Source of the DNA: Hyphomicrobiales bacterium
GTDB taxonomy: Bacteria; Pseudomonadota; Alphaproteobacteria; Rhizobiales; Beijerinckiaceae
Assembly (NCBI GenBank): GCA_027483945.1
Contig: JAIXTM010000005.1
Span: forward strand, 1 to 64,000
Length of the DNA: 64,000 nucleotides
Direction of reading: 5' to 3'
Part shown: one piece after another, positions 1 through 10,018 of the stretch
Numbering within the stretch: position 1 is the first letter of the stretch
Layout: every line of letters starts with the position of its first letter
Made by a program: the position numbers and the translations under genes
Notes under the pieces: model-generated
Seen by the model: the letters and a program-made list of their open reading frames with translations, nothing else
What the model was told of the DNA's origin: nothing
Databases searched by the model: none

Positions 1-150
1 GAAGGCACGGAGATGGTGATGCCGGGCGACAACATCGCCATGGAAGTGCACCTGATCGTGCCGATCGCGATGGAAGAGAAGCTGCGCTTCGCCATCCGCG
101 AAGGCGGCCGCACGGTTGGCGCCGGCGTCGTCGCCTCCATCATCGAGTGA
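1..150 (+). CDS. tuf: Elongation factor Tu, C-terminal fragment
   Basis: The window opens inside this gene. The last 49 codons read as the C-terminal beta-barrel of EF-Tu, with [26 protein letters not shown] and the ending VVASIIE. EF-Tu is the GTPase that delivers aminoacyl-tRNA to the ribosome. The GTP-binding domain lies outside the window. Position directly before rpsJ, 82 bp away, is the usual alphaproteobacterial str-S10 junction. Confidence 0.97.
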   Translation, partial: EGTEMVMPGDNIAMEVHLIVPIAMEEKLRFAIREGGRTVGAGVVASIIE

Positions 151-232
151 TCGAGCGGAGGAGGGCGCCGCAAGGTTTCGCCGAAACGCGGCGCCCCCCT
201 TCCTCCCTTTAGTTCGGCCCGAGGGTTTCCCT

Positions 233-541
233 ATGAACGGTCAAAACATCCGCATCCGCCTCAAGGCGTTCGACCACCGCATCCTCGACGCGTCCACGCG
301 CGAGATCGTGTCGACCGCGAAGCGGACCGGCGCGCAGGTCCGGGGCCCGATCCCGCTCCCGACGCGTATCGAGCGCTACACGGTGCTGCGGTCCCCGCAC
401 ATCGACAAGAAGTCGCGCGAACAGTTCGAGATGCGCACGCATAAGCGCGTCCTCGACATCGTCGAACCGACGCCCCAGACCGTGGACGCGCTGATGAAGC
501 TCGACCTCGCCGCCGGCGTCGACGTCGAGATCAAGCTCTGA
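233..541 (+). CDS. rpsJ: 30S ribosomal protein S10
   Basis: Small-subunit protein S10 (NusE), 102 residues, normal family length, also a partner of NusB in antitermination. It begins [19 protein letters not shown] and carries the family RGPIPLPT and [14 protein letters not shown] motifs. The ATG at 233 is chosen because an upstream in-frame start would add a non-conserved Ser/Arg-rich leader. It is the first gene of a merged S10-spc-alpha operon that runs to rplQ. Confidence 0.98.
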   Translation: MNGQNIRIRLKAFDHRILDASTREIVSTAKRTGAQVRGPIPLPTRIERYTVLRSPHIDKKSREQFEMRTHKRVLDIVEPTPQTVDALMKLDLAAGVDVEIKL

Positions 542-587
542 TCCGGCAACGGATCAGGTGGTTTCAAACGCCTTAGAGGATACGCAG

Positions 588-1349
588 ATGCGCTCAGGCG
601 TGATCGCTAAGAAAGTCGGGATGACCCGGGTCTTCACGGACGCCGGTGAGCATGTTCCCGTCACCGTGCTGCAGATCGAACAGTGCCAGGTGGTCGCCCA
701 CCGCACCGTCGAGAAGAACGGCTACACCGCCCTCCAGGTCGGTGTCGGCGCCGCGAAGGTGAAGAATGTCAGCCGCGCCGAGCGTGGCCGCTTCGCCGTC
801 GCCAAGGTCGAGCCGAAGAAGAAGGTCGCGGAGTTCCGCGTGCCGGAGGATCGCCTGATCCCCGTCGGCGCCGAGATCACCGCGGACCACTTCGTCGTCG
901 GCCAGTTCGTCGACGTCAGCGGCACCACGACCGGCAAGGGCTTTGCCGGCGGCATGAAGCGCTGGAACTTCGGCGGCCTGCGTGCTTCGCACGGCGTGTC
1001 GATCTCCCACCGCTCCATCGGTTCGACCGGTGGCCGCCAGGATCCGGGCAAGACCTTCAAGAACAAGAAGATGCCGGGTCACCTCGGCGTCGAGAAGGTC
1101 ACGACCCAGAACCTCAAGGTGGTGCAGACGGACGCCGAGCGCGGCCTGATCCTCGTCCAGGGCGCCGTTCCCGGCGTCGCCGGCGGCTGGATCACGGTGC
1201 GCGACGCGGTGAAGCGCGCGCTGCCGAAGGATGCGCCGATGCCCGGCAAGTTCCGCGAGGCGGGTGCCGCCCCGGCGGAGGCGCCGCAGGCTTCCGAAGC
1301 GCCGCAGGCGACCCCTGAGGTTTCGGCCGAAGGTCAGGAGAACGCGTGA
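588..1349 (+). CDS. rplC: 50S ribosomal protein L3
   Basis: L3 is an early-assembly protein of the large subunit. The protein is 253 residues starting [16 protein letters not shown]. The central loop reads [14 protein letters not shown] and [10 protein letters not shown]. The ATG at 588 has AGAGGA seven bases upstream, so an earlier in-frame GTG at 558 is rejected. The last 35 or so residues are an Ala/Pro/Glu-rich tail beyond the bacterial core. The stop overlaps the rplD start by one base. Confidence 0.97.
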   Translation: MRSGVIAKKVGMTRVFTDAGEHVPVTVLQIEQCQVVAHRTVEKNGYTALQVGVGAAKVKNVSRAERGRFAVAKVEPKKKVAEFRVPEDRLIPVGAEITADHFVVGQFVDVSGTTTGKGFAGGMKRWNFGGLRASHGVSISHRSIGSTGGRQDPGKTFKNKKMPGHLGVEKVTTQNLKVVQTDAERGLILVQGAVPGVAGGWITVRDAVKRALPKDAPMPGKFREAGAAPAEAPQASEAPQATPEVSAEGQENA

Positions 1350-1969
1350 TGAAGCTCGATGTGACCACTCTCGACGGCAAGAAGGCCGGCGCGATCGAGC
1401 TCAACGAGGCCATCTTCGGTCTCGAGCCGCGCCAGGACCTGATCGCCCGCTGCGTCCGCTGGCAGCTCGCCAAGCGCCGCGCCGGCACGCACAAGACGCT
1501 CGGCCGTTCGGAAATCGACCGCACGACCAAGAAGCTCTACAAGCAGAAGGGCTCGGGCAACGCGCGTCACGGCGCGGCGTCGGCTCCGCAGTTCCGCGGC
1601 GGCGGCAAGGCCTTCGGCCCGGTCGTTCGCAGCCATGAGCACGACCTGCCCAAGAAGGTCCGCGCGCTCGCGCTGAAGCACGCCCTCTCGGCCAAGGCCA
1701 AGGCCCAGACGATCATCGTCGTCGACAAGGTCGCCGCCGACGAGCCGAAGACCAAGGCGCTCAAGGAGCGGTTCGGCAAGCTGGGCCTGTCCAGCGCGCT
1801 GATCATCGCCGGAGCCGAGGTGGACGAGAATTTCGGCCGCGCGGCCCGCAACATCCCCAACGTGGATGTGCTGCCCGTGCAGGGCATCAACGTCTACGAC
1901 ATCCTGCGCCGTGACACCCTGGTGCTCACGAAGGATGCCATCGATGCGCTGGAGGCGCGCTTCAAATGA
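1349..1969 (+). CDS. rplD: 50S ribosomal protein L4
   Basis: L4 binds 23S rRNA and lines the exit tunnel. In many bacteria it also represses its own operon. The protein is 206 residues, with [11 protein letters not shown] and RGGGKAFGP in the rRNA-binding loop. The ATG at 1349 shares a base with the rplC stop and has GGAG upstream; a GTG at 1346 would add only one residue. The 3' end overlaps rplW by four bases (ATGA), implying translational coupling. Confidence 0.97.
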   Translation: MKLDVTTLDGKKAGAIELNEAIFGLEPRQDLIARCVRWQLAKRRAGTHKTLGRSEIDRTTKKLYKQKGSGNARHGAASAPQFRGGGKAFGPVVRSHEHDLPKKVRALALKHALSAKAKAQTIIVVDKVAADEPKTKALKERFGKLGLSSALIIAGAEVDENFGRAARNIPNVDVLPVQGINVYDILRRDTLVLTKDAIDALEARFK

Positions 1970-2262
1970 GCCAGGATCCGCGCCATTACGACGTGATCGT
2001 CGGCCCGGTCATCACCGAGAAGGCCACGAGCGCGTCCGAGCAGAACAAGGTCGTCTTCAAGGTCTCCAAGACCGCGACCAAGCCGCAGATCAAGGCGGCG
2101 GTCGAGAAGCTGTTCGATGTCAAGGTGACGGGCGTGAACACGATCGTCACCAAGGGCAAGGTCAAGGCGTTCCGCGGCCGGCTCGGCCAGCGCTCGGACG
2201 TCAAGAAGGCGGTCGTGACGCTGGCTGAAGGCCAGTCGATCGACGTCACGACCGGCCTTTGA
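1966..2262 (+). CDS. rplW: 50S ribosomal protein L23
   Basis: L23 sits at the exit tunnel and docks trigger factor and SRP. The protein is 98 residues. It shows the N-terminal family signature [10 protein letters not shown] and the basic stretch [20 protein letters not shown] about ten bases upstream, inside rplD, supports the overlapping ATG at 1966. Confidence 0.97.
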   Translation: MSQDPRHYDVIVGPVITEKATSASEQNKVVFKVSKTATKPQIKAAVEKLFDVKVTGVNTIVTKGKVKAFRGRLGQRSDVKKAVVTLAEGQSIDVTTGL

Positions 2263-2284
2263 GATAGGTTGAAGGAACGAAGCC

Positions 2285-3121
2285 ATGGCTTTGAAATCAT
2301 TCAAGCCGGTCACCCCGAGCCTTCGCCAGCTCGTGATCGTGGACCGCGGCGAGCTCTACAAGGGCAAGCCGGTCAAGTCGCTCACCGAGGGCCTGTCGTC
2401 CTCCGGTGGCCGTAACAATACGGGCCGCGTCACCGTCCGCTTCCGCGGCGGTGGGCACAAGCGCGCCTACCGCATCGTCGACTTCAAGCGTCGCGGCCAG
2501 CTGAACGTGGCGGGCAAGGTGGAGCGGATCGAGTACGATCCCAACCGCACGGCCTTCATCGCGCTGGTGGGCTACGAGGGCGGCGCGCAGGCCTATATCC
2601 TGGCCCCGCAGCGCCTGTCGGTCGGCGACACCGTCGTTGCCGGCGACAACGTGGACATCAAGCCCGGCAATGCCATGCCGCTCGCCAACATGCCGGTCGG
2701 CACGATCGTGCATAACGTCGAGCTGAAGGTCGGCAAGGGCGGGGCGCTGGCCCGGTCCGCGGGCACCTATGCCCAGATCGTCGGCCGCGACGAGGGCTAC
2801 GTGATCCTGCGCCTGAACTCGGGCGAGCAGCGCCTGGTGCACGGCCAGTGCTTCGGCACGGTGGGCGCGGTCTCGAACCCCGACCACATGAACATCAATA
2901 TCGGCAAGGCCGGCCGCAATCGCTGGCTGGGCCGCAAGCCGCACAATCGCGGCGTGTCCATGAACCCGATCGACCACCCGCATGGTGGTGGTGAGGGTCG
3001 TACCTCGGGCGGCCGCCACCCGGTCACCCCGTGGGGCAAGCCGACCAAGGGCAAGAAGACGCGCGTCAACAAGCGGACGGACAAGTTCATCGTGTCCAGC
3101 CGCCACAAGCGCAAGAAGTAA
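2285..3121 (+). CDS. rplB: 50S ribosomal protein L2
   Basis: L2 is a peptidyl-transferase-centre assembly protein. It is 278 residues, the usual length. Recognisable stretches are [19 protein letters not shown] near the start and the C-terminal [13 protein letters not shown], which contains the conserved histidine near the catalytic centre. Short gaps on both sides (22 and 13 bp) keep it in the operon. Confidence 0.98.
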   Translation: MALKSFKPVTPSLRQLVIVDRGELYKGKPVKSLTEGLSSSGGRNNTGRVTVRFRGGGHKRAYRIVDFKRRGQLNVAGKVERIEYDPNRTAFIALVGYEGGAQAYILAPQRLSVGDTVVAGDNVDIKPGNAMPLANMPVGTIVHNVELKVGKGGALARSAGTYAQIVGRDEGYVILRLNSGEQRLVHGQCFGTVGAVSNPDHMNINIGKAGRNRWLGRKPHNRGVSMNPIDHPHGGGEGRTSGGRHPVTPWGKPTKGKKTRVNKRTDKFIVSSRHKRKK

Positions 3122-3134
3122 GGAACCGCGAGCG

Positions 3135-3413
3135 ATGACACGTTCGGTTTGGAAGGGTCCGTTTATCGACGGCTACCTCCTCAAGAAGGCCGAAGCCGCC
3201 CGCGCTTCGGGGCGCAGCGATGTGATCAAGATCTGGAGCCGCCGCTCCACGATCCTGCCGCAGTTCGTGGGCCTCAACTTCGGCGTCTATAACGGGCAGA
3301 AGCATGTCCCGGTGCACGTCACCGAGGAGATGGTCGGCCACAAGTTCGGCGAGTTCTCGCCGACGCGCACCTTCTACGGCCACGCGGCCGACAAGAAGGC
3401 GAAGAAGAAGTAA
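3135..3413 (+). CDS. rpsS: 30S ribosomal protein S19
   Basis: S19 forms a head complex with S13 and contacts tRNA. It is 92 residues beginning [19 protein letters not shown], with the signature [21 protein letters not shown] at the C-terminus. The ATG at 3135 matches the family N-terminus. A longer in-frame reading from 2982 overlaps rplB and is not conserved. Confidence 0.97.
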   Translation: MTRSVWKGPFIDGYLLKKAEAARASGRSDVIKIWSRRSTILPQFVGLNFGVYNGQKHVPVHVTEEMVGHKFGEFSPTRTFYGHAADKKAKKK

Positions 3414-3430
3414 TCGGAGGGAGATGACAG

Positions 3431-3811
3431 ATGGCCAAGCCCGCCACTCCCCGCGCCCTGAGCGACCAGGAAGCCAAGGCCGTGACGCGCAACCTGCGCG
3501 TCTCGCCCCAGAAGCTGAACCTGGTGGCCCAGCTCATCCGCGGCAAGAAGGTCTCGACGGCTCTCGCCGACCTTCAGTTCAGCCGCAAGCGTATCGCGGT
3601 CGACGTCAAGAAGACGCTCGAGAGCGCGATCGCCAACGCCGAGAACAACCATAACCTCGACGTCGACGACCTGGTCGTCGCCGAGGCCTATGTCGGCAAG
3701 GCGCTCGTCATGAAGCGCTTCCATGCCCGTGCCCGCGGTCGCGGCGCCCGGATCATGAAGCCCTTCGCCAATCTGACGGTCGTCGTTCGCGAAACGGCCG
3801 AGACGGCCTGA
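3431..3811 (+). CDS. rplV: 50S ribosomal protein L22
   Basis: L22 lines the exit tunnel near the macrolide site. It is 126 residues. It contains [19 protein letters not shown] and the C-terminal hairpin [13 protein letters not shown]. The N-terminal extension [14 protein letters not shown] is typical of alphaproteobacteria. The gap to rpsC is 10 bp. Confidence 0.97.
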   Translation: MAKPATPRALSDQEAKAVTRNLRVSPQKLNLVAQLIRGKKVSTALADLQFSRKRIAVDVKKTLESAIANAENNHNLDVDDLVVAEAYVGKALVMKRFHARARGRGARIMKPFANLTVVVRETAETA

Positions 3812-3821
3812 GGAGATATCG

Positions 3822-4535
3822 ATGGGTCAGAAAATCAACCCGATCGGTCTGCGTCTCGGCATCAACCGGACGTGGGACAGCCGCTGGTTCGCCAACAAGG
3901 GCGAATACGGCAAGCTCGTGCACGAGGACATGGCCATCCGTGAGGCGCTGATGAAGCTCCTCAAGCAGGCGGCCGTTTCCAAGATCGTGATCGAGCGTCC
4001 GCACCGGAAGTGCCGCGTGACGATCCACTCCGCCCGTCCGGGCGTGGTGATCGGCAAGAAGGGCGCCGACATCGACAAGCTGCGCAAGGTCGTCGCCAAG
4101 ATGACCGACGCCGACGTCACCATCAACATCGTCGAGGTCCGCAAGCCGGAGATCGACGCCACGCTGGTGGCCGAGTCGATCGCGCAGCAGCTGGAGCGCC
4201 GCGTCGCGTTCCGCCGCGCCATGAAGCGCGCCGTTCAGTCCGCGATGCGCCTGGGTGCCGAAGGCATCCGCATCAACTGCTCCGGCCGTCTCGGCGGCGC
4301 CGAGATCGCGCGCATGGAATGGTACCGCGAGGGCCGCGTTCCGCTGCACACGCTCCGGGCCGATGTCGATTACGGCGTCGCCACCGCCTTCACGACCTAC
4401 GGGACGTGCGGCGTGAAGGTCTGGATCTTCAAGGGCGAAGTGCTGGAGCACGATCCGATGGCGCAGGACAAGCGCCTCGCCGAGGAGGGCGGCCAGCGCT
4501 CGTCCGGCGGCGGCCGTCGCGACGCCGCGGCGTAA
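3822..4535 (+). CDS. rpsC: 30S ribosomal protein S3
   Basis: S3 is at the mRNA entry tunnel. It is 237 residues, starting [20 protein letters not shown]. The KH-domain GxxG loop is [10 protein letters not shown] near residue 72. The C-terminal S3 domain has [13 protein letters not shown] short Arg/Ser/Gly-rich tail follows. AGGAG overlaps the rplV stop and serves the ATG at 3822. Confidence 0.98.
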   Translation: MGQKINPIGLRLGINRTWDSRWFANKGEYGKLVHEDMAIREALMKLLKQAAVSKIVIERPHRKCRVTIHSARPGVVIGKKGADIDKLRKVVAKMTDADVTINIVEVRKPEIDATLVAESIAQQLERRVAFRRAMKRAVQSAMRLGAEGIRINCSGRLGGAEIARMEWYREGRVPLHTLRADVDYGVATAFTTYGTCGVKVWIFKGEVLEHDPMAQDKRLAEEGGQRSSGGGRRDAAA

Positions 4536-4553
4536 GGATTTGGAGAAAGAACG

Positions 4554-4967
4554 ATGCTTTCCCCCAAGAAGACCAAGTTCCGCAAGCAGTTCAAGGGCCG
4601 TATCCATGGTACGGCCAAGGGCGGCACGGAGCTCAACTTCGGCCAGTTCGGCCTGAAGGCCCTGGAGCCGGAGCGGGTCACCGCGCGGCAGATCGAGGCG
4701 GCCCGCCGCGCGATCACCCGCGAGATGAAGCGCGCCGGCCGGGTTTGGATCCGCATCTTCCCGGACGTGCCGGTGTCGGACAAGCCGACCGAAGTGCGTA
4801 TGGGTAAGGGCAAGGGTTCGCCCGAGTACTGGGCCTGCCGCGTCAAGCCCGGCCGCATCATGTTCGAGATCGACGGCGTGTCGTCGGAGATCGCCAAGGA
4901 GGCCCTCCGCCTCGGCGCGGCGAAGCTCCCGATCAAGACCCGCGTCATCGAGCGCATCGCCGAGTAA
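4554..4967 (+). CDS. rplP: 50S ribosomal protein L16
   Basis: L16 organises the A-site tRNA elbow region. It is 137 residues and begins [16 protein letters not shown]. Signatures are [25 protein letters not shown] and [11 protein letters not shown]. It is 18 bp after rpsC and 12 bp before rpmC. Confidence 0.98.
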   Translation: MLSPKKTKFRKQFKGRIHGTAKGGTELNFGQFGLKALEPERVTARQIEAARRAITREMKRAGRVWIRIFPDVPVSDKPTEVRMGKGKGSPEYWACRVKPGRIMFEIDGVSSEIAKEALRLGAAKLPIKTRVIERIAE

Positions 4968-4979
4968 GGATTTCAGATC

Positions 4980-5195
4980 ATGAAGACCAAGCAGCGGCTT
5001 TCCGACCTCGGTGCCATGTCGACCGACCAGCTCCAGGACGAGCTCCTGAAGCTGAAGAAGGAACAGTTCAACCTTCGCTTCCAGCGGGCCACGGGCCAGC
5101 TGGAGAACACCGCGCGGGTGCGCGAGGTCCGCAGGGACATCGCCCGGATCCAGACGATCCGGACCCGCAAGTCGGCCGAAGCGGCGAAGGCCTGA
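4980..5195 (+). CDS. rpmC: 50S ribosomal protein L29
   Basis: Small two-helix L29 near the exit tunnel, 71 residues. It contains [20 protein letters not shown], then [15 protein letters not shown], the normal pattern. An Ala/Lys-rich tail of about eight residues ends the protein. Confidence 0.97.
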   Translation: MKTKQRLSDLGAMSTDQLQDELLKLKKEQFNLRFQRATGQLENTARVREVRRDIARIQTIRTRKSAEAAKA

Positions 5196-5205
5196 GGAGA
5201 GAATT

Positions 5206-5448
5206 ATGCCCAAACGCGTTCTTCAGGGCGTCGTCGTCAGCGACAAGCAGGAAAAAACTATTGTCGTGAAGGTCGAACGGCGCTACACGCACCCGCTCTT
5301 GAAGAAGACGGTCCGTCGCTCCAAGAACTACCACGCCCATGACGAAGCCAACCGGTTCAAGGTCGGCGATGTCGTGTGGATCGAGGAAGCCAAGCCGATG
5401 TCCAAGCTCAAGACTTGGGTCGCGCTGGAAAACGCTCCGTCGGCCTGA
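5206..5448 (+). CDS. rpsQ: 30S ribosomal protein S17
   Basis: S17 is a primary 16S rRNA-binding OB-fold protein, 80 residues. It begins [18 protein letters not shown] and has the motif [21 protein letters not shown]. It is the last gene before an unusually long 115 bp gap to rplN that can fold into hairpins. This is the position where separate S10 and spc operons meet in other bacteria. Confidence 0.97.
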   Translation: MPKRVLQGVVVSDKQEKTIVVKVERRYTHPLLKKTVRRSKNYHAHDEANRFKVGDVVWIEEAKPMSKLKTWVALENAPSA

Positions 5449-5474
5449 GAAGGCCCGCGGCTACAAAATTGATA

Positions 5475-5530
5475 GGGGCGTCAGAACCCCCGTCAGGCGT
5501 AGTCCCGCCAGGGTGAAAGCCCTCGGCGGG
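5475..5530 (+). ncRNA. Candidate structured intercistronic RNA between rpsQ and rplN
   Basis: The 115-base gap can form two hairpins. The first pairs GGGG at 5475-5478 with CCCC at 5487-5490. The second pairs CCCGCC plus AGGG (5504-5513) with CCCT and GGCGGG (5520-5530), leaving one bulged C and the loop TGAAAG. No T-tract follows, so it is not a standard terminator. It could be a protein-binding leader for the downstream spc genes or a processing site. The pairing is seen in the sequence; any function is inferred. Confidence 0.4.
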
Positions 5531-5563
5531 AAACCGGTCTGAAACAGAGAAAGGATCAAGACC

Positions 5564-5932
5564 ATGATCCAGATGCAGACGAATCTGGACGTCGCCGACA
5601 ATTCGGGCGCGCGCCGCGTGATGTGCATCAAGGTGCTCGGCGGCTCGAAGCGCAAATATGCCGGCGTTGGCGACATCATCGTCGTCTCGGTGAAGGAAGC
5701 CATTCCGCGCGGCCGCGTGAAGAAGGGCGACGTCATGAAGGCGGTCGTCGTTCGCACCGCCAAGGACATCCGCCGGGCCGACGGCTCGGTCATCCGGTTC
5801 GACAAGAACGCCGCCGTTCTGATCAACAATCAGAAGGAGCCGGTCGGCACCCGTATCTTCGGGCCCGTGCCGCGCGAGCTGCGTGCCAAGAACCACATGA
5901 AAATCATCTCGCTGGCGCCGGAGGTGCTCTGA
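5564..5932 (+). CDS. rplN: 50S ribosomal protein L14
   Basis: L14 contributes to inter-subunit bridges. It is 122 residues, beginning [19 protein letters not shown], with [15 protein letters not shown] and the C-terminal GPVPREL. The start has GAGAAAGGA upstream. The stop shares one base with the rplX ATG. Confidence 0.98.
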   Translation: MIQMQTNLDVADNSGARRVMCIKVLGGSKRKYAGVGDIIVVSVKEAIPRGRVKKGDVMKAVVVRTAKDIRRADGSVIRFDKNAAVLINNQKEPVGTRIFGPVPRELRAKNHMKIISLAPEVL

Positions 5933-6249
5933 TGGCCGCGAAGATCAAGAAGGGCGACAAGGTCGTCGTCATTTCCGGCCGTGACAAGGGCAAGTCGGGC
6001 GAGGTCGTCCGCGTCCTGCCGGCGGAAGCCAAGGCGCTCGTCCGGGGCGTCAACGTGGTCAAGCGCCACCAGCGCCAGACCCAGACCCAGGAAGGCGGCA
6101 TCATCTCCAAGGAGCTGCCGCTCCACCTGTCGAACATCGCGCTCGCCGACCCGAAGGACGGCAAGGCCACGCGCGTCGGTTTCAAGATTCTGGACGACGG
6201 CCGGAAGGTGCGGGTCGCCAAGCGTTCCGGGGAGCTGATCGATGGCTGA
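5932..6249 (+). CDS. rplX: 50S ribosomal protein L24
   Basis: L24 initiates large-subunit assembly through a KOW motif. It is 105 residues. The KOW region is [19 protein letters not shown] and is followed by [12 protein letters not shown]. The ATG at 5932 is embedded in the rplN stop (TGATG). The 3' end overlaps rplE by eight bases. A longer in-frame reading from 5623 lies wholly over rplN and is rejected. Confidence 0.97.
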   Translation: MAAKIKKGDKVVVISGRDKGKSGEVVRVLPAEAKALVRGVNVVKRHQRQTQTQEGGIISKELPLHLSNIALADPKDGKATRVGFKILDDGRKVRVAKRSGELIDG

Positions 6250-6808
6250 TGCTCAGATGGACGGCTACTCGCCGCGCCTGCGCAAGCACTACGACGAGGT
6301 GGTGCGCAGCAAGATGATCGAGGAGTTCGGCTACAAGAACCCCCTCGAGGTTCCGAAGATCGAGAAGATCGTCATCAACATGGGCGTCGGTGAATCCACC
6401 GGCGATTCCAAGAAGGCCTCCGTGGCGGCTGCGGACCTGGCGCTCATCGCCGGTCAGAAGCCGGTCATCACCAAGGCGCGCAAGGCCATCGCGGGCTTCA
6501 AGGTCCGCGAGAACATGCCGATCGGCGCCAAGGTCACGCTCCGCCGCGAGCGGATGTACGAGTTCATGGACCGCCTGGTCACGATCGCGCTGCCGCGCGT
6601 CCGCGACTTCCGCGGCCTGAACCCGAAGTCCTTCGACGGCCGGGGCAATTTCGCCCTCGGCATCAAGGAGCACATCGTGTTCCCTGAGATCAACTACGAC
6701 AAGGCCGAGGCGGTCTGGGGCATGGACGTCATCGTCTGCACGACGGCGAAGACGGACGAGGAGGCCCGGGCGCTCCTGAAGCATTTCAACTTCCCGTTCC
6801 GGCAGTGA
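6242..6808 (+). CDS. rplE: 50S ribosomal protein L5
   Basis: L5 binds 5S rRNA and contacts P-site tRNA. It is 188 residues. It shows [32 protein letters not shown] and the C-terminal [16 protein letters not shown]. It overlaps rplX by eight bases, which suggests coupled translation. Confidence 0.98.
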   Translation: MADAQMDGYSPRLRKHYDEVVRSKMIEEFGYKNPLEVPKIEKIVINMGVGESTGDSKKASVAAADLALIAGQKPVITKARKAIAGFKVRENMPIGAKVTLRRERMYEFMDRLVTIALPRVRDFRGLNPKSFDGRGNFALGIKEHIVFPEINYDKAEAVWGMDVIVCTTAKTDEEARALLKHFNFPFRQ

Positions 6809-6853
6809 GGACAGTGTTTCGCTGACCTCAGACGCGGACACCGGAGAGACAAC

Positions 6854-7159
6854 ATGGCAAAGAAGAGTTCAGTCGAGAAGAACAACCGGCGTCAGCGCCT
6901 GGCGAAGAAGTATGCGGGCAAGCGCGCCCGTCTTCTCGCCGTCGCTAACGACGAGTCCAAGGCGATGGAGGAGCGCTTCGAGGCGCGCCTCAAGCTCGCG
7001 GCGCTGCCGCGCAACGCCAACCCGACCCGCGTGCGCAATCGCTGCGAGGTCACGGGGCGTCCGCGCGCGGTCTACCGCAAGCTGAAGATGAGCCGCATCG
7101 CGCTGCGCGAGCTTGGCAACCGTGGCCTCGTGCCCGGTCTCGTCAAGTCGAGCTGGTAA
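6854..7159 (+). CDS. rpsN: 30S ribosomal protein S14
   Basis: This is the long zinc-free type of S14, 101 residues. [20 protein letters not shown] is present but there is no CxxC pair. The ending is [12 protein letters not shown] 45 bp gap separates it from rplE, and the ATG has GGAGAG upstream. Confidence 0.97.
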   Translation: MAKKSSVEKNNRRQRLAKKYAGKRARLLAVANDESKAMEERFEARLKLAALPRNANPTRVRNRCEVTGRPRAVYRKLKMSRIALRELGNRGLVPGLVKSSW

Positions 7160-7174
7160 GGGGAGGGACGCACA

Positions 7175-7573
7175 ATGGCGATCAACGATCCGCTGGGCGA
7201 TCTGCTCACCCGCATCCGCAACGCGCAGATGCGCCGCAAGAGCACGGTGACCACGCCGGGCTCCAAGCTCCGGGCACGCGTCCTCGACGTGCTCAAGGAG
7301 GAAGGCTACATCCGCGGCTATTCCACGACCGAGTTCGGCAACGGCCGGACCGAGTTCGAGGTGGAGCTGAAGTACTACGAGGGCACCCCGGTCATCCGGG
7401 AGATCGCCCGCGTCTCCAAGCCCGGACGCCGGGTCTATGCCTCGGTCACCGCCATGCCGCGCGTTGCCGACGGCCTCGGCATCACCATCCTCTCGACCCC
7501 GCGCGGCGTGATGTCCGATCACGCGGCCCGGGAGCAGAACGTGGGCGGCGAAGTGCTCTGCACGGTCTTCTGA
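7175..7573 (+). CDS. rpsH: 30S ribosomal protein S8
   Basis: S8 is a primary 16S rRNA binder and, in enteric bacteria, the repressor of the spc operon. It is 132 residues with [14 protein letters not shown] at the N-terminus and [16 protein letters not shown] near the C-terminus. The start has GGGAGGG upstream. Confidence 0.98.
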   Translation: MAINDPLGDLLTRIRNAQMRRKSTVTTPGSKLRARVLDVLKEEGYIRGYSTTEFGNGRTEFEVELKYYEGTPVIREIARVSKPGRRVYASVTAMPRVADGLGITILSTPRGVMSDHAAREQNVGGEVLCTVF

Positions 7574-7607
7574 CCGGCCGACGCTCGCAACCTGACGGAG
7601 AAGCACA

Positions 7608-8141
7608 ATGTCTCGTGTAGGCAAGAAGCCCGTGGCGGTTCCCGCCGGCGTCACGGCCAGCGTCGATGGCCAGCAGGTCCGCATCAAGGGCTCGAAGGGC
7701 GAATTGTCCTTCGTGGTTCCGGAAGCGGTGCTGGTCAAGCTGGAGAACGGCGAGATCAAGGTCGATCCGCGCGACGAGTCCAAGGACGCGCGCGCCAAGT
7801 GGGGCCTCTCGCGCTCCATGGTGAACAACCTCATCGAGGGTGTGTCGAAGGGCTTCGAGAAGAAGCTGGAGATCAACGGCGTCGGTTACCGCGCCGCGGT
7901 CGCCGGCAAGGTGCTCAAGCTCTCGCTCGGCTACAGCCACGACGTGGATTACGAGATCCCGGCCGGCATCACGATCGTGACGCCCAAGCCGACCGAGATC
8001 GTGGTCTCCGGCATCGACAAGCAGAAGGTCGGCCAGACCGCTGCCGAGATCCGCGAGTTCCGTGGTCCCGAGCCCTATAAGGGCAAGGGCGTGAAGTACG
8101 CGAACGAGTTCATCTTCCGCAAGGAAGGCAAGAAGAAGTAA
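7608..8141 (+). CDS. rplF: 50S ribosomal protein L6
   Basis: L6 sits near the GTPase-associated centre. It is 177 residues starting [15 protein letters not shown]. It carries the L6 signature [13 protein letters not shown] near the C-terminus and ends KEGKKK. Confidence 0.98.
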   Translation: MSRVGKKPVAVPAGVTASVDGQQVRIKGSKGELSFVVPEAVLVKLENGEIKVDPRDESKDARAKWGLSRSMVNNLIEGVSKGFEKKLEINGVGYRAAVAGKVLKLSLGYSHDVDYEIPAGITIVTPKPTEIVVSGIDKQKVGQTAAEIREFRGPEPYKGKGVKYANEFIFRKEGKKK

Positions 8142-8153
8142 GGAGCAGCGGTC

Positions 8154-8516
8154 ATGACGAAGGACCTGCAAGCGCTGACACGGCGCAAGGCGCGCGTCCG
8201 CCGCGCGCTCAAGGCGGCGGCCAACGGCCGCGTCCGCCTGTCCGTCTTCCGCTCGTCGAAGCAGATCTACGCACAGATCATCGACGATGCGGCGGGCAAG
8301 ACCCTGGCCTCGGCCTCCACGCTGGAGAAGGATATCCGCTCCGGCCTGAAGACCGGCGCCGACATCTCGGCCGCCCAGGCCATCGGCAAGCTCATCGCCG
8401 AGCGCGCCGTGAAGGCGGGCGTCAAGGACGTGGTTTTCGACCGCGGCGCCTATGTCTATCACGGCCGCGTCAAGGCGCTGGCCGAGGCGGCTCGCGAGGG
8501 CGGCCTGAACTTCTAA
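8154..8516 (+). CDS. rplR: 50S ribosomal protein L18
   Basis: L18 binds 5S rRNA together with L5 and L25. It is 120 residues with [29 protein letters not shown] and the ending [19 protein letters not shown]. It is 12 bp after rplF. Confidence 0.98.
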   Translation: MTKDLQALTRRKARVRRALKAAANGRVRLSVFRSSKQIYAQIIDDAAGKTLASASTLEKDIRSGLKTGADISAAQAIGKLIAERAVKAGVKDVVFDRGAYVYHGRVKALAEAAREGGLNF

Positions 8517-8598
8517 GCGGCGTCCGGCGCATCCGCGCGCCGGGCACGACATCATCAAGCGAGCGGACCGGCCGCGGTCCGCGCAAGTGAGAGAGATC

Positions 8599-9156
8599 AT
8601 GGCGAGAGAACGTCAGCAGCGCGACCGCGAGGAGCGGGACAGCGAATTCGTGGACCGGCTGGTCCACATCAACCGCGTCGCCAAGGTGGTGAAGGGCGGC
8701 CGTCGTTTCGGCTTTGCCGCCCTCGTCGTCGTCGGCGACCAGAAGGGCCGCGTCGGCTTCGGCCACGGCAAGGCCCGCGAGGTTCCCGAGGCGATCCGCA
8801 AGGCCACCGAAGCCGCCAAGCGCGGCCTGGTGCGCATCTCGCTCAAGGAAGGCCGCACCCTGCATCACGACGTGAACGGCCGCCACGGCGCCGGCAAGGT
8901 CGTGCTGCGCGCGGCGCCTCCCGGCACCGGCATCATCGCCGGCGGCCCGATGCGCGCCGTCTTCGAGGCTCTCGGCGTCCATGACGTCGTCTCGAAGTCG
9001 CTGGGCTCCTCCAACCCGTACAACCTGGTCCGCGCGACGTTCGACGCGCTGAAGAACGAGGACAGCCCCCGTTCGGTCGCCGCGCGCCGCGGCATCAAGG
9101 TCTCGGTGCTTCAGGGCCGCCGTCGCGACGGCGCCTCCGAAGCGGCCGAAGCGTAA
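8599..9156 (+). CDS. rpsE: 30S ribosomal protein S5
   Basis: S5 is a decoding-fidelity protein near the spectinomycin site. It is 185 residues. The double-stranded RNA-binding part reads [19 protein letters not shown] and [17 protein letters not shown]. The ATG at 8599 with GAGAGA upstream is preferred to a GTG at 8587. An 82 bp gap separates it from rplR. Confidence 0.97.
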   Translation: MARERQQRDREERDSEFVDRLVHINRVAKVVKGGRRFGFAALVVVGDQKGRVGFGHGKAREVPEAIRKATEAAKRGLVRISLKEGRTLHHDVNGRHGAGKVVLRAAPPGTGIIAGGPMRAVFEALGVHDVVSKSLGSSNPYNLVRATFDALKNEDSPRSVAARRGIKVSVLQGRRRDGASEAAEA

Positions 9157-9168
9157 GGAGGGCGTCCC

Positions 9169-9393
9169 ATGGCCAAGAACGCCAAGCAGGCGGCCGCCAA
9201 GACGCTCGTCGTCGAGCAGACCGGCAGCCCCATCCGCCGCGAGGCCGCCCAGCGCCAGACGCTGATCGGCCTCGGCCTGAACAAGATCCGCCGCCGCTCG
9301 ACCCTGCAGGACACCCCTGCGGTCCGCGGCATGATCGAGAAGGTCAAGCACCTCGTGCGCGTCGTGGACGAGACGTCCGCGGGCGCCAAGTGA
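9169..9393 (+). CDS. rpmD: 50S ribosomal protein L30
   Basis: Small L30 of 74 residues, somewhat longer than the usual 60 because of an N-terminal Ala/Lys extension ([12 protein letters not shown]). The core is [20 protein letters not shown], then [16 protein letters not shown]. It lies between rpsE and rplO as expected. Confidence 0.96.
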   Translation: MAKNAKQAAAKTLVVEQTGSPIRREAAQRQTLIGLGLNKIRRRSTLQDTPAVRGMIEKVKHLVRVVDETSAGAK

Positions 9394-9403
9394 GGAGGGC
9401 GCG

Positions 9404-9877
9404 ATGAAGCTCAACGACATTCGTGACAATGCCGGCGCTTCCAAGAAGCGCATGCGCATCGGCCGGGGCATCGGCTCCGGCAAGGGCAAGACCGGTGGTC
9501 GCGGCGTGAAGGGTCAGAAGGCCCGGACCGGCGTCGCCATCAAGGGCTTCGAGGGCGGCCAGATGCCGCTGCATCGGCGTCTGCCGAAGCGCGGGTTCTG
9601 GAACCCCTTCTCCAAGGACCTCAACGAGGTCAATCTCGGCCGCATCCAGACCGCCATCGAGGCAGGCAAGCTGGACGGGAAGGCCGCGATCACGCAGGAG
9701 GCGCTCGTCGCCGCCGGCGTGTGCGCCAAGGCCCGGGACGGCGTGAAGCTGCTGGGGCAGGGTGAGATCAAGGGCAAGCTTGCCTTCGAGGTCGCCGCGG
9801 CCTCGAAGTCGGCGGTCGCCGCGATCGAGAAGGCCGGCGGATCGGTCAAGATCCTCGGCGCGCCGGCCGAGGCCTGA
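9404..9877 (+). CDS. rplO: 50S ribosomal protein L15
   Basis: L15 is a late-assembly large-subunit protein, 157 residues. It starts [20 protein letters not shown] and has [20 protein letters not shown] and [15 protein letters not shown] 141 bp gap to secY follows. Confidence 0.98.
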   Translation: MKLNDIRDNAGASKKRMRIGRGIGSGKGKTGGRGVKGQKARTGVAIKGFEGGQMPLHRRLPKRGFWNPFSKDLNEVNLGRIQTAIEAGKLDGKAAITQEALVAAGVCAKARDGVKLLGQGEIKGKLAFEVAAASKSAVAAIEKAGGSVKILGAPAEA

Positions 9878-10018
9878 CGCGGTCCGACCCGGACGCGACG
9901 GGTATTTTCCGTCGGATGACTTGAGCGGGGCGGCCCGAGGGATCACATCTCTCGCGGCCGCTCACGCATGTCAGGCCAGAGCCTGCAACTTCACGGCCTG
10001 CGACACGAAGGACCCACG

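Noticed and set aside
3753-5213. Long minus-strand reading frame of 486 codons over rpsC-rpmC
   Set aside because: It lies fully across clear ribosomal protein genes and is compositional shadow of GC-rich codons. It has no recognisable family.
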